Assembly: GCA_963790045.1 (NCBI GenBank)
Contig: CAWBMS010000008.1
Coordinates: 124,001 to 188,000, forward strand
DNA: 64,000 nt
Origin: DATKMP01 sp963790045
GTDB taxonomy: Bacteria; Bacteroidota; Ignavibacteria; UBA10030
Direction of reading: 5' to 3'
In this document: positions 27,517 through 36,164 of the stretch, piece by piece
Layout of the letters: every line of letters begins with the position of its first letter
How positions within the stretch are numbered: position 1 is the first letter of the stretch
Notes under the pieces: generated by a model
What the model was told of the DNA's origin: nothing
Databases searched by the model: none
What the model saw: only the letters and a program-made list of their open reading frames with translations
Made by a program: the position numbers and the translations under genes

Positions 27517-27852
27517 TTAATGAAATTTTTCATCTTTTGGCGGAGCTTGAAAACCTAATGGTGCTGTTCCAAGAATGTCTCCCTGCAATTTTATCTCGCC
27601 AAATTTCTTTTCATATTTATCAACATTATCGCGCAGTGCATTCAAAAGCATTTTGGCATGCTGCGGCGTCATGATAATGCGCGCGTGCACTCTTGCTTTA
27701 GGAACACCCGGCAAGACGCGAGTAAAATCAATAATGAATTCTGCCGGTGAATGGGTAATGATTGCAAGATTGGAATAAATCCCTTCCGCCTCTTTTTCAC
27801 CAAGCTCGATATTGATTTGTTGTTGAACAGGTTCGCTCATATCATTTTTCAT
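27517..27852 (-). CDS. DUF3467 family protein
   Basis: The 111-residue cytoplasmic protein matches the DUF3467 pattern, with YSNLAIITHSPAEFIIDFTR (about 26-45), VHARIIMTPQHAKMLLNAL (about 55-73) and a C-terminal YEKKFGEI. The family is widespread and uncharacterised. An internal ATG four codons in is an equally likely start. It follows the TPR lipoprotein gene by five bases. Confidence 0.85.
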   Translation of the reverse strand: MKNDMSEPVQQQINIELGEKEAEGIYSNLAIITHSPAEFIIDFTRVLPGVPKARVHARIIMTPQHAKMLLNALRDNVDKYEKKFGEIKLQGDILGTAPLGFQAPPKDEKFH

Positions 27853-27857
27853 CTAAA

Positions 27858-29321
27858 TTATTTCCCATTCTTCCGGATTTTATCCGCTTCATCCAATGCC
27901 GTTGCGGCTTTGTCTGCTTGCCCAAGGCGCGCATAGATAGTTCCCAGCGTATTCCAGATGACAGCATCGTTCGAGCGCAATTCTGTTTCAACTGCTGCAC
28001 CATTCTTTATCGCTGCTTGAGCGCTTTTCCATTTTGAATCGGCAACTTTTTCGAGCCACGGAAGCGCTTCCTGAAATTTCTGTTTATATGCTACCGACTC
28101 ATCGCCCTTTTCTTCCGCCGCTTTCTTCATCTCGACGCCCCAGTTGTACAACGTTGCACCAAGATCGTACAAAGCATCGTTATACTCAGGATCGATTTTT
28201 AGTGCTGCATTGTATTCCGCAATCGCATCATCATAGTTTGCAACTGTTCGGTATAACACACCGAGGATAAAATGATTTAATTTATTAGTCGGGTCGTTCA
28301 CTATTGCCTGCTTAAACGCAACCGTTGCTTCCTTAATTCTATCGGCACCCACGTATGCTTGAAGCAGAAAACTCAGATTTTCGTTGTCTTTTGGATCAAC
28401 GTTCTTAATCGTTTCAAACACATCCACTGCTTTATTGAATTCAACAACAGCCGCAAAATAGCTCGTTGAATCGATGTGCGGATTATACGGTTGGGAAAAT
28501 ACTTTCGAGATCACTTTATCGTTCTCAATTGTAAACGTTACATTATATTTGTTGTACACCCACTGGACTTTTTGGGAATCATCCTTTTTAACGGCTTTCC
28601 CTTTTTTCTTCGCTACCTTCTCTTCATCAGGAGCGCCTAATTCTCTTGTAACATCGGACTTATAACTTCCTTTATCTAATTCTGAAAGAGATTTAACGGA
28701 ACGAATTTTTTCCGCATTATCCGATTCAAATTTATTTTTCAATATCAATCCTTGTGAAGCATAAATTCTTCCTCCTAGTTTATAGCTCTCGGCATCTTTC
28801 CCCAATTCCCATGCTTTTGTATAGACCCCGATCGCATTGGCATAGTCGCCTTTGCCACTGTATGCAATACCGATGTACTTATAGGTAATCGATGTTTCCG
28901 GCCATGCTGTTGCTGCTTTCAACAATTCTGTCAGGGCTTTATCATAATACATCAGACTGTCGGCAGAAGCTTTTTTCAGAAAATCGATACCTTCGTTCGT
29001 CAATTTGCCCCACGTGTTATATTTGATTCCATAAATTTCTTTCGCATGCTCATTGGAAATTTTCAGCGCCTCCCTAAAGGCCTTATTCATATTTTCATAG
29101 TCTCCGGTCTCTGATCTCAACGTCCCTAACAAATACCACGCTTCTTCATTGGCTGGATTTTTTTGTGTTTCTTTTTCAAGCGATGCAATTGCTGCCGGAT
29201 AGTTTTTTTGTTGAATATAGACTTTTGCTCCCGTTAGTTCTGGTGAACCGCATTGAAATGCTTGCGTCATCAATCCAATGACTGTGAGTGTCATAATCAT
29301 TGTAAAGAAGTTGTGTCTCAT
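27858..29321 (-). CDS. Tetratricopeptide-repeat lipoprotein
   Basis: The product (about 487 residues) has a signal peptide ending GLMTQAFQC, a plausible lipobox whose cysteine would be lipidated. TPR units lie at both ends: KVYIQQKNYPAAIASLEKE near the start, and RTVANYDDAIAEYNAALKID and IYARLGQADKAATALDEAD near the end. A lysine-rich insert (VAKKKGKAVKKDD) splits the middle. The ATG at 29321 sits seven bases after GAAGGG and is preferred to the ATG two codons upstream. It probably anchors protein complexes at the envelope. Confidence 0.78.
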   Translation of the reverse strand: MRHNFFTMIMTLTVIGLMTQAFQCGSPELTGAKVYIQQKNYPAAIASLEKETQKNPANEEAWYLLGTLRSETGDYENMNKAFREALKISNEHAKEIYGIKYNTWGKLTNEGIDFLKKASADSLMYYDKALTELLKAATAWPETSITYKYIGIAYSGKGDYANAIGVYTKAWELGKDAESYKLGGRIYASQGLILKNKFESDNAEKIRSVKSLSELDKGSYKSDVTRELGAPDEEKVAKKKGKAVKKDDSQKVQWVYNKYNVTFTIENDKVISKVFSQPYNPHIDSTSYFAAVVEFNKAVDVFETIKNVDPKDNENLSFLLQAYVGADRIKEATVAFKQAIVNDPTNKLNHFILGVLYRTVANYDDAIAEYNAALKIDPEYNDALYDLGATLYNWGVEMKKAAEEKGDESVAYKQKFQEALPWLEKVADSKWKSAQAAIKNGAAVETELRSNDAVIWNTLGTIYARLGQADKAATALDEADKIRKNGK

Positions 29322-29581
29322 GGCCATGCCCTTCGTAATAATCTATTGGTGATATATAATTTTGTGTATAAAAATATACCAAAAGCTCGTACGAGATGCA
29401 AGATGTTGATAGACATAAAGATTGTAGAGCATCGGAAAAACAAATGCGCATGCTGCTTTTTATTCCAAAAAAGAATAGAATGGCGATACAACTAATGGAA
29501 CTTGTTTCGATAAAAGCTGTTATTCAACAATATTCCATTGATGAATCGTTGCAACAGCTTCGTGAGCGGTCCATAACGACG

Positions 29582-30016
29582 TTATCGTTTTCCGGTAATA
29601 TAATTTTCCAGATGCTGGATGGTCTGCTGCTGGTCGGAGATAATTTCTTTCACGACATCGCCGATGGAAATCAATCCCACTAATTGTTTATGGTCGAATA
29701 CCGGCAGATGACGGACTCGTTTTTGCGTCATCAAAGCCATACATTCTTCAATAGATTGATCCGGATGCACAAACATGACAACCGAAGTCATAATATCTTT
29801 TACCACCGTCATTTTGGAGGATTCCCCCTTTAAAATAATTTTCCGCGCATAGTCGCGTTCAGAAAATATTCCTGCAAGTTGTTCCCCGGACATCACAAGA
29901 AGTGCACCGACATTTTTTTCTGCCATCACGCGCAAGGCATCATACACCAATGTGTCAGGCGTAACCGACCAGACGTCTTTTCCTTTTGTTTGAAGAATGT
30001 GCCGAACGGTTGCCAT
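29582..30016 (-). CDS. Tandem CBS-domain protein
   Basis: The 144-residue product is two CBS motifs that would form one Bateman module. The first covers about 8-65 (VRHILQTKGKDVWSVTPD to GIFSERDYARKII) and the second about 75-130 (DIMTSVVMFVHPDQSI to VGLISIGDVVKEI). Such modules bind adenosine nucleotides and act as sensors. The ATG at 30016 has a GGAGAGAGG ribosome-binding site five bases away; a longer frame upstream is not supported. Confidence 0.88.
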   Translation of the reverse strand: MATVRHILQTKGKDVWSVTPDTLVYDALRVMAEKNVGALLVMSGEQLAGIFSERDYARKIILKGESSKMTVVKDIMTSVVMFVHPDQSIEECMALMTQKRVRHLPVFDHKQLVGLISIGDVVKEIISDQQQTIQHLENYITGKR

Positions 30017-30156
30017 ACCTCTCTCCTTTTCTGAACTGCCATACTCTCTCATTTGTACCTGACAAAACATAAAACAACCGTCTCGCAGGAATAGTTCTAA
30101 GATTTTTTTGGAACCCGCGCCTGCAAGGAAGATACCATCGAATGGATATATATGCC

Positions 30157-30498
30157 TTACGAGCGAAAAATAAAATACACCGCACCGAGAATGCACAACC
30201 CCGCCCAAAGATAATCCCACTTCATCGGCTGGTTCATATACAACACAGCGAACGGTACGAACACCGACAGCGTGATAACTTCCTGCAAAATTTTTAACTG
30301 TGCTAAACTTAGCGTGGTGTAACCGATGCGATTGGCGGGAACTTGCAGTAAATATTCAAACAGCGCAATTCCCCAGCTTGCAACTGCCGCAACGTACCAT
30401 TTCCGATCACTGAGATTTTTCAGGTGCGCATACCACGCAAATGTCATAAAGACGTTCGAGCAAATTAATAGCAATGTTGTCTGGACAATGACAGGCAT
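30157..30498 (-). CDS. DUF486 family small membrane protein
   Basis: The 113-residue protein has four hydrophobic segments and matches the DUF486/DMT-like family: SNVFMTFAWYAHLK (about 12-25), EYLLQVPANRIGY (about 46-58) and LYMNQPMKWDYLWAGLCI (about 85). The family is related to small multidrug-resistance-type transporters but has no assigned substrate. The ATG at 30498 starts the first membrane helix; the longer frame adds 27 residues of poor quality. Confidence 0.82.
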   Translation of the reverse strand: MPVIVQTTLLLICSNVFMTFAWYAHLKNLSDRKWYVAAVASWGIALFEYLLQVPANRIGYTTLSLAQLKILQEVITLSVFVPFAVLYMNQPMKWDYLWAGLCILGAVYFIFRS

Positions 30499-30610
30499 AT
30501 AAAATATTCTTTCTGAATGTTTCGGGAATTGAATGACAACAAACGAGGAAGCCAGTCTTCGACTCCGCTCGGACTGCACTTCCTCGTTTTCAAATCGATT
30601 TACAATGGTG

Positions 30611-32659
30611 TTACCAGATTTTTATCTGCACACTATCTGCACGATACATCGGTTCACCGGATTGAATGCCGAACGTCGAATAAAATTCCGGCATATTGAC
30701 CAATGGCCCGTTCACGCGGAACTTCGCCGGCGAATGTTCGTTGCTGCGCACCTGATTCGCCGTCATTTCCGGACGCTCGTTCACCATCCATCCAAGTGCA
30801 TACCCAAGGAAAAATCGTTTGTCTGGATTTAATCCCGCAAGCGATTCATGATTTTTGTATTGATTCGTTTTCTTGAATGCCTCGTACGCCATCATCGTTC
30901 CGCCAAGGTCGGCAATGTTCTCACCTTGCGTCAATTCGCCGTTAATGTGCAAACTATCGACAGCAATATAACCGTTAAATTGCCGGACGATCATTTTTGT
31001 TTTTGCCGTGAACTTGATACTATCGTCCATCGTCCACCAGTTGTTCAAATTTCCCGATGCATCGTATTTACATCCCTGGTCATCGAAGCCGTGTGTAATT
31101 TCATGCCCAAACGTTGCGCCGATAATCGAATACAGCAGCGCATCGTCCGCCAGCACATGTTCGTAGCCGGGAATAATAATATTGCAGCCGGGAATCACGA
31201 TCTCGTTGTTGGAAGGATTATAATACGCATTGTACGTTTGCGGCGTCATATCCCATTCCGTACGATCAACGGGCTTGCCGTATTTCGCAATCATATAATG
31301 GAACGCCCACGCATTTGCGTTAATGCCGTTATGCACATACGAAGATCGGTCGATCTTCATACTGCTCAAGTTTTTCCATTTATCGGGGTAACCGACTTTC
31401 ATCACAATCGCATCGAGTTTCTTCAGCGCTTTTACTTTTGTCGCATCGCTCATCCAATCCAATGTTTTGATGCGTTCGGTATATACTTCTTTAATGGCTT
31501 TACCGATTTCAACTAATTTCGCTTTTGTTCCTTTCGGAAGATAATCCGACACATACACCTGTCCGATTAATTCTCCGAGCGACCCATCGGTTTGTTCCAC
31601 CACGCGCTTCCATCGTGGTTTAGGTTCTTGCACTCCGCGTAACGTACCGGAATAGAAATTGAATGTTTCGAGATACGTTTTGTCATCTAAATATCGTGCA
31701 AGTCCGCGCACAAGATGATACTTAAGGTAATCTTTCCAATCGGCAAGCGGAACGGTTTTCAAATATCCATTGAGCGCTTCAAGAAATTCCGGTTGACCGA
31801 CGATAACCGTATCCACTTTTTGCAATCCGACGCCATCGATGAAAGTTGTCCAGTTGAGGTTCGCGGTGGATGCTTGCAATTGTTTGAAGGACATCTTGTG
31901 ATAATTGGTAAGCGGATCGCGCGTGTCTTCCCGCTTGCGCATGACGCCGGCAAGCGCTGTTTCTAATTTCATCATGCGTTCGGCAGATTGTTTTGCCTGC
32001 GCATCATTGTAGCCAATAATTTTGAACATGCGTTCAACGTGTTCCACAAATTTTTGCCGGATAGCGATGGCGCGTGCATCGGTATCAAAATAATAATTGC
32101 GATCCGGCATGCTGATACCGCCCTGCCAGATAAAGATTGCATTTTTACTGCTGATCTTATCGTCCTGCCCTACGCCGAATGAAAACATCGGATCGCCGGA
32201 AACGACATGCACATACGCAGCCGTTTGTAACAAATCATTGACAGATTTTATTTCATCGATCCTCTTCAAATCGTAGTGCAGCGGTTTCAATCCATTTTTA
32301 TTCAATGCAACGCTATCCATGCCGGTGAAAAAGAAATCGCCGATCTTTTGTTTGTTGCTTCCTTTCGCTGCATGCTTCAACGCCGACAACGATTCACACA
32401 AATTCCGAATCTGTGCGTTGATCGTATCCTGTATAATCTGCCAGATACCGTTGCTCTGCTCGCTGGCAGGAATTGGATTTTCTTTAAACCATTTTCCGTT
32501 GGCATATAAAAAGAAATCTGTTCCCGGCTTCACCGTCGTATCGATATGAGCAACTAAGGGATCGACCCAGAGCGTGTTGTTTGTTGTTTGACCGAACACC
32601 AGAGATGGAATGAAGATCAACATTATTCCGATGGAACAATGAACGATTCGTTTTTTCAT
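30611..32659 (-). CDS. M13 family zinc metallopeptidase (neprilysin-like)
   Basis: The 682-residue protein has a signal peptide (MKKRIVHCSIGIMLIFIPS, cleavage after VFG), an N-terminal M13 domain (about 40-420), and a C-terminal catalytic domain. The zinc site is GHEITHGFDDQG with the HExxH motif. The third ligand follows in GENIADLGG. The substrate-binding NAWAFHYM and the terminal CxxW-like end (the last residues are QIKIW rather than CxVW) are present. It degrades peptides outside the cytoplasm. Length is standard for the family. Confidence 0.93.
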   Translation of the reverse strand: MKKRIVHCSIGIMLIFIPSLVFGQTTNNTLWVDPLVAHIDTTVKPGTDFFLYANGKWFKENPIPASEQSNGIWQIIQDTINAQIRNLCESLSALKHAAKGSNKQKIGDFFFTGMDSVALNKNGLKPLHYDLKRIDEIKSVNDLLQTAAYVHVVSGDPMFSFGVGQDDKISSKNAIFIWQGGISMPDRNYYFDTDARAIAIRQKFVEHVERMFKIIGYNDAQAKQSAERMMKLETALAGVMRKREDTRDPLTNYHKMSFKQLQASTANLNWTTFIDGVGLQKVDTVIVGQPEFLEALNGYLKTVPLADWKDYLKYHLVRGLARYLDDKTYLETFNFYSGTLRGVQEPKPRWKRVVEQTDGSLGELIGQVYVSDYLPKGTKAKLVEIGKAIKEVYTERIKTLDWMSDATKVKALKKLDAIVMKVGYPDKWKNLSSMKIDRSSYVHNGINANAWAFHYMIAKYGKPVDRTEWDMTPQTYNAYYNPSNNEIVIPGCNIIIPGYEHVLADDALLYSIIGATFGHEITHGFDDQGCKYDASGNLNNWWTMDDSIKFTAKTKMIVRQFNGYIAVDSLHINGELTQGENIADLGGTMMAYEAFKKTNQYKNHESLAGLNPDKRFFLGYALGWMVNERPEMTANQVRSNEHSPAKFRVNGPLVNMPEFYSTFGIQSGEPMYRADSVQIKIW

Positions 32660-32827
32660 GATACGTTCCTTTGTAAGTTTTTTTCATGTTGTATTTTAAA
32701 ATATAAAAAAAGAACGAAGGATGCCAAGGTACACGGTCAAAGAAGAAATGGGAACCGTGAAAGCACATTGTCTATTTCCATCTCTATTATGCTGTGAGGA
32801 AAATGCTTAATCTTTCCCCGAATGGCT

Positions 32828-33124
32828 TTTCCCCTGCTCGTGCATGTTTTTCCTTCACAATTTTTATAAAAAGTTCATGCGTCTGTGCTTTCGCCCTTCT
32901 CCCGAACGTAATTTCCCAACGCCCAATATCATTTTCCCTTCTCTTTTTTGTAATTATTTTACACCGGATGGCTTTTTCCTAATCCCGATTACAATTTCCC
33001 AACCCACGGACGGCGTTTCCCTTCTCCCGAACGCGTTTTCCCATCCCCCGACTGGTTTTTCTCTTCTCTTTTTTGTAAAAATTTCAGCCCGAACGTCTTT
33101 TCCCTAATCCCGGACATTCATTTT
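32828..33124. repeat. Second degenerate 21-nt tandem repeat array
   Basis: About fourteen units repeat with a period of 21 bases, with a few slips of one to three bases. Each starts with TTTCCC or a close variant followed by a variable stretch that often contains CCCGA and ends in (A/G)CG. Two units share CTTCTCTTTTTTGTAA. The layout of a constant half and a variable half matches the array at 10689, but the conserved sequence differs. Plus-strand frames give proline- and phenylalanine-rich heptads and the minus strand has stops, so a coding role is doubtful here. The rest of 32660-33152 is featureless. Confidence 0.75.
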
Positions 33125-33152
33125 TTGCCCCCGTGGAGGTATTTCCCTGAAT

Positions 33153-33380
33153 GTGACCGTCACCCACTCCGTTTAATCTAAGCTGGTGACGGTCACATGC
33201 TCTGTTCTCAATTCGTGACCGTCACCTACTCCGTCTAAGCCAAGCTGGTGACAGTCACATGCTCTGTTCTCGATTCGTGACATTCACCTACTCCGTTTAA
33301 GCCAAGCTGGTGACGACCACACCCCCGGCTTAAATTGTGACCGTCACTCGCGCTGTTTTAGCTTGGTAAGTGATGGTCAC
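33153..33380. repeat. REP-type palindrome cluster, family B (copy group 1)
   Basis: Four units of about 60 bases each begin GTGACCGTCACC and end GGTGACGGTCAC (with small variants), so each is a long hairpin. The loop carries ACTCCGTTTAA and AAGCTG. Units are joined by ATGCTCTGTTCTC(A/G)ATTC. The cluster ends 13 bases from the RAYT2 stop codon. Confidence 0.88.
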
Positions 33381-33392
33381 ATAATCCTTTTG

Positions 33393-33968
33393 TTACGAAA
33401 AAATATATTTCTCTATTTTGTATTTATCCTCCGCCTGATACAATTCAACAAATTGTTGATACGTATTATTTTGAGAGAACTGTTCCAATACAATTTCCGG
33501 ATGGATGAATTGTATCGGTATATCTCCGTAATATTCTTTGCAACTGCTAAATTGCCAATGCTGTGGCTGGGAAACAAGTTTCGCCCGAACAGGATTCAGA
33601 TGGATATACCGCGAAAGATGAAGAAGATACTCGTTCTCTTCAATCTGTCGTAATTTATATTTTCCATCGAACAAATGCCCCGTCCGCTGCTGTTCCAAAT
33701 TAACGGCCTTCACATATCCGTTACAAAGTTTTGCAATAAATTGCGACAACCCGTTTGCGTCGAGTTGTTGAAGAATGAAATGATAATGATTGGGCATAAG
33801 ACAGTAGGCGATCATTTTGACAGCAGCTGGAGCGAGTGCATTTTGCATGCGTTCGAGGAACATTTGATATTGGTAGGGATGGAAAAATATAGAAGAATGA
33901 TTGTTACCACGATTATACACATGGAAGTAAGAATCAACAGAAGCAAGATATTTTGTTTTGATGGACAT
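33393..33968 (-). CDS. REP-associated tyrosine transposase RAYT2 (Y1/HUH)
   Basis: The 191-residue protein has the Y1 transposase signature with CLMPNHYHFIL (H61, H63 as HUH ligands), a likely catalytic Tyr in FDGKYKLRQIEE (Y104), and LSRYIHLNPVRAKLV, the hallmark of the longer RAYT group. The start MSIKTKYLASVDSYFHVYNR matches the family. Family B palindromes lie 12 bases from the stop codon and 27 bases from the start codon. It belongs to a different RAYT group from RAYT1, as the motif context and REP sequence both differ. Confidence 0.9.
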   Translation of the reverse strand: MSIKTKYLASVDSYFHVYNRGNNHSSIFFHPYQYQMFLERMQNALAPAAVKMIAYCLMPNHYHFILQQLDANGLSQFIAKLCNGYVKAVNLEQQRTGHLFDGKYKLRQIEENEYLLHLSRYIHLNPVRAKLVSQPQHWQFSSCKEYYGDIPIQFIHPEIVLEQFSQNNTYQQFVELYQAEDKYKIEKYIFS

Positions 33969-33995
33969 CGACTAAATCTCCTCACCTGCTCATCT

Positions 33996-34300
33996 GTGAC
34001 CGTCACCTACTCTGTTCAAGCTTAGCTGGTGACGGTCACATGCTCTGTTCTCAATTCGTGACATTCACCCACTCCGTTTAATCTAAGCTGGTGACGGTCA
34101 CATGCTCTGTTCTCAATTCGTGACCGTCACCCACTCCGTTTAAGCCAAGCTGGTGACAGTCACATGCTCTGTTCTCGATTCGTGACCGTCACCTACTCTG
34201 TTCAAGCTTTGCCGGTGACGGTCACACTCCACCGGCTTAGCTCGTGACCGTCACTTGCTCTATTTCAACTTGGTAAGTGACGGTCACATGATCCGGTCAC
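33996..34300. repeat. REP-type palindrome cluster, family B (copy group 2)
   Basis: Five hairpin units of the family B type stand in tandem, with GTGACCGTCAC and GTGACGGTCAC arms and the ACTCCGTTTAA loop. Small changes within arms are often matched on the other side. With group 1 they flank RAYT2. Confidence 0.88.
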
Positions 34301-34307
34301 ATAACAT

Positions 34308-35036
34308 CTATTTTTTTGTCGTATCTGTCGATGGAGATGTAGATGAGGATGTATTGCCCTTGTCGTCCGTCTTTTTGGATTTATGCGGCGGGGCGGTGTA
34401 GCGCGTTTTTCTTGCTGTTTCTAATTTGGCAAGAAGATCGGGCTTGCCTTCAAACGCCAGAGTTGCGGCATTCTGGAAAGCATCGGCAAGCGTAATGGTT
34501 GCTTCGATGGAGGCATCGAACGCTTCAGTGGCTTGCTTCGCATCCGTTTTGCATTCCTCCTGCACTTTGTTAGCGGCGGTAAGCGCAACGCTATCGGTTT
34601 GCAGCGCCGCAATATCCGCAGGCAGCACGCCCTGTTTGGCAAGCCGCTCCTGATACGTCGGGAATCCCTTGCCGTAATCCGACGCCCAGCCGATCAGCAC
34701 GGGCGAAGATCCCTTATGGTCTTCGCCCACATGGAAGACTTTTCCTTCCGGACTACTTTTGCCGAACTCCTTCTTCACCGCATTTTTAGTCTTTTTGATG
34801 CGGGATGCAACGGGTGTGCGCGCTGCTTCTTCATTCCGTGTAAGGTTCTTCAATTTTTCGTGGATTACTCCGGCAGCCGACCGCTTCACCTCCATATCTG
34901 CTTTTGCCGCCGTGTACTCGGCAAACCGGCTTTCGGGAAAACGCTCCGTGAACAGAGCTTTGTTGTCGGTATAAAGAGCTTCTTTCAGATCGTACTCTTC
35001 TGCAAGCCCTTCGGAATAAACTGTTTGTGCTGCCAT
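34308..35036 (-). CDS. Hypothetical helical protein with Ser/Thr/Lys tail
   Basis: The 242-residue protein has no recognised domain. It is mostly predicted helix (Ala, Glu, Lys and Gln rich), with a charged middle (RIKKTKNAVKKEFG) and a C-terminal tail of Lys, Asp, Ser and Thr from about residue 215. A GGAGGT ribosome-binding site lies close before the ATG. It has no signal peptide. Its length, tail and REP-adjacent position resemble the frameshifted gene at 8745-9477, though sequence similarity is weak by eye. It ends only 8 bases from REP cluster B2. Confidence 0.65.
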   Translation of the reverse strand: MAAQTVYSEGLAEEYDLKEALYTDNKALFTERFPESRFAEYTAAKADMEVKRSAAGVIHEKLKNLTRNEEAARTPVASRIKKTKNAVKKEFGKSSPEGKVFHVGEDHKGSSPVLIGWASDYGKGFPTYQERLAKQGVLPADIAALQTDSVALTAANKVQEECKTDAKQATEAFDASIEATITLADAFQNAATLAFEGKPDLLAKLETARKTRYTAPPHKSKKTDDKGNTSSSTSPSTDTTKK

Positions 35037-35176
35037 ACCATACCTCCATAAAATTGATGTGTAAGATTATGAAGGGTCCCCATTTTATTTAAGACGATTC
35101 GTGGGGGCCCCGCTTGGTTATGTGAATCGTTTGTTTATTTATGCGTGTGTGTTTCCTTTATTTTTTATTTATGCAT

Positions 35177-35243
35177 GTGACCGTCACCTACTCGTGCATG
35201 TGACCGTCACTCGCTTTGCGTTGACAGAGTTAGTGACGGTCAC
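35177..35243. repeat. Family B REP remnant
   Basis: Two GTGACCGTCAC arms and one GTGACGGTCAC arm remain, with a CGCTTTGCG element between them. It is a degenerate outlying member of the RAYT2-associated repeats. The surrounding gap 35037-35359 holds no gene. Confidence 0.7.
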
Positions 35244-35261
35244 AAACTTTGTCCGTTTTCT

Positions 35262-35320
35262 GTAAGGGTTGAAAATTTTCAACCCTTACAAAGTATTGTT
35301 CGGGAGATCATCTCCCGAAC
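35262..35320. repeat. Two perfect palindromes beside the CRISPR array
   Basis: GTAAGGGTTGAAAA with TTTTCAACCCTTAC is a 28-base perfect palindrome (35262-35289). Eight bases further, GTTCGGGAGAT and ATCTCCCGAAC form a 23-base palindrome with one central base (35298-35320). Neither is followed by a T-run. They lie 40 bases from the first repeat, at the leader-distal end if the array is read on the minus strand. Confidence 0.8.
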
Positions 35321-35359
35321 AGCGAGGGCAATTACATCGAATTAAAAGTTACAACGTCT

Positions 35360-35915
35360 GTTTCAACTTCCTTTCAAATGGAATAACTGTCAGCGGCAGA
35401 GGCAACAAAAGTTGATTGCGAAACGTTTCAACTTCCTTTCAAATGGAATAACTGTCAGCATGACTTGCAATGATAACATCGTTTTCTTTGTTTCAACTTC
35501 CTTTCAAATGGAATAACTGTCAGCCATAAATAATCATCGCTTTGATATTGTACTGTTTCAACTTCCTTTCAAATGGAATAACTGTCAGCACAATTCCGGA
35601 GCGGGAAGAACCTATAGCGGTTTCAACTTCCTTTCAAATGGAATAACTGTCAGCAGAGGGCAAAGAGAAGAATTGCGATTGCTAGTTTCAACTTCCTTTC
35701 AAATGGAATAACTGTCAGCCGCTCAAGATGTTAAGCCGCTACTTAATCGGTTTCAACTTCCTTTCAAATGGAATAACTGTCAGCATGCTCGAAGTTCTTC
35801 TTCGTTCGCGCCTGTGTTTCAACTTCCTTTCAAATGGAATAACTGTCAGCCGCATAGGTCGTGAGCAACGTTGCTTGTAAGTTTCAACTTCCTTTCAAAT
35901 GGAATAACTGTCAGC
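35360..35915 (-). CRISPR. CRISPR array, 9 identical 35-nt repeats and 8 spacers
   Basis: The repeat on the plus strand begins GTTTCAACTTCCTTTC and ends GAATAACTGTCAGC. Repeats start at 35360, 35425, 35490, 35555, 35620, 35685, 35750, 35816 and 35881. Spacers are 30 bases except the seventh, which is 31, and all differ. The minus strand is the likely sense: there the repeat ends GGAAGTTGAAAC next to each spacer, similar in style to known Cas12f repeats ending in a short AAC, and the cas12f gene is on the same strand. The leader would then be at 35916-35980. All repeats are identical, so no decayed end marks the orientation. Confidence 0.95.
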
Positions 35916-35984
35916 TTAGTACCATGCAAATCCCAGTTCTTCATAGGGTTAGAGAATAAATAGTATAGAAATAAACGGGAAGAA

Positions 35985-36115
35985 CGCAGTTTATTGAAGG
36001 GGAGATACCAAAAAATCCATTGTACTTGGAATTGGTGAGTGGGCAAGCCCCTCACCTTCCGGATGATGTCGGCGAACGCCGCCATTCTTGCTATATCGGC
36101 AGCAAGATGAAACCA
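35985..36115 (-). ncRNA. Candidate tracrRNA between cas12f and the array
   Basis: The 249-base gap between the cas12f stop and the array has no gene but folds strongly on the minus strand. Stems seen are TTGCT/AGCAA (36088-36105), GGCG/CGCC (36071-36080) and the long GGTGAG-GGGC-TT-GCCC-A-CTCACC hairpin (36034-36056). Two segments resemble the repeat's complement: GTTTCATCTTGC at 36113-36102 matches 10 of 12 bases of the anti-repeat end, and CCTTCAATAAACTG at 36000-35987 can pair with the CAGTT and TTGAAAGG parts of the repeat. Cas12f needs a long structured tracrRNA, often encoded in this position. Exact ends are unknown. Confidence 0.55.
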
Positions 36116-36164
36116 CCCGTACCGTCTTCCGTTTTCACAGAAGAAAATGATTCTCTCTTAATTT

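Noticed and set aside
29396..29683. A 95-codon plus-strand frame between the TPR lipoprotein and CBS genes
   Set aside because: It runs antisense into the CBS gene, lacks a ribosome-binding site and shows no motif.
33153..34300. Family B repeats read as CRISPR arrays
   Set aside because: Units are themselves palindromic, the joining sequence is constant rather than unique, and they flank a RAYT, so they are REPs.
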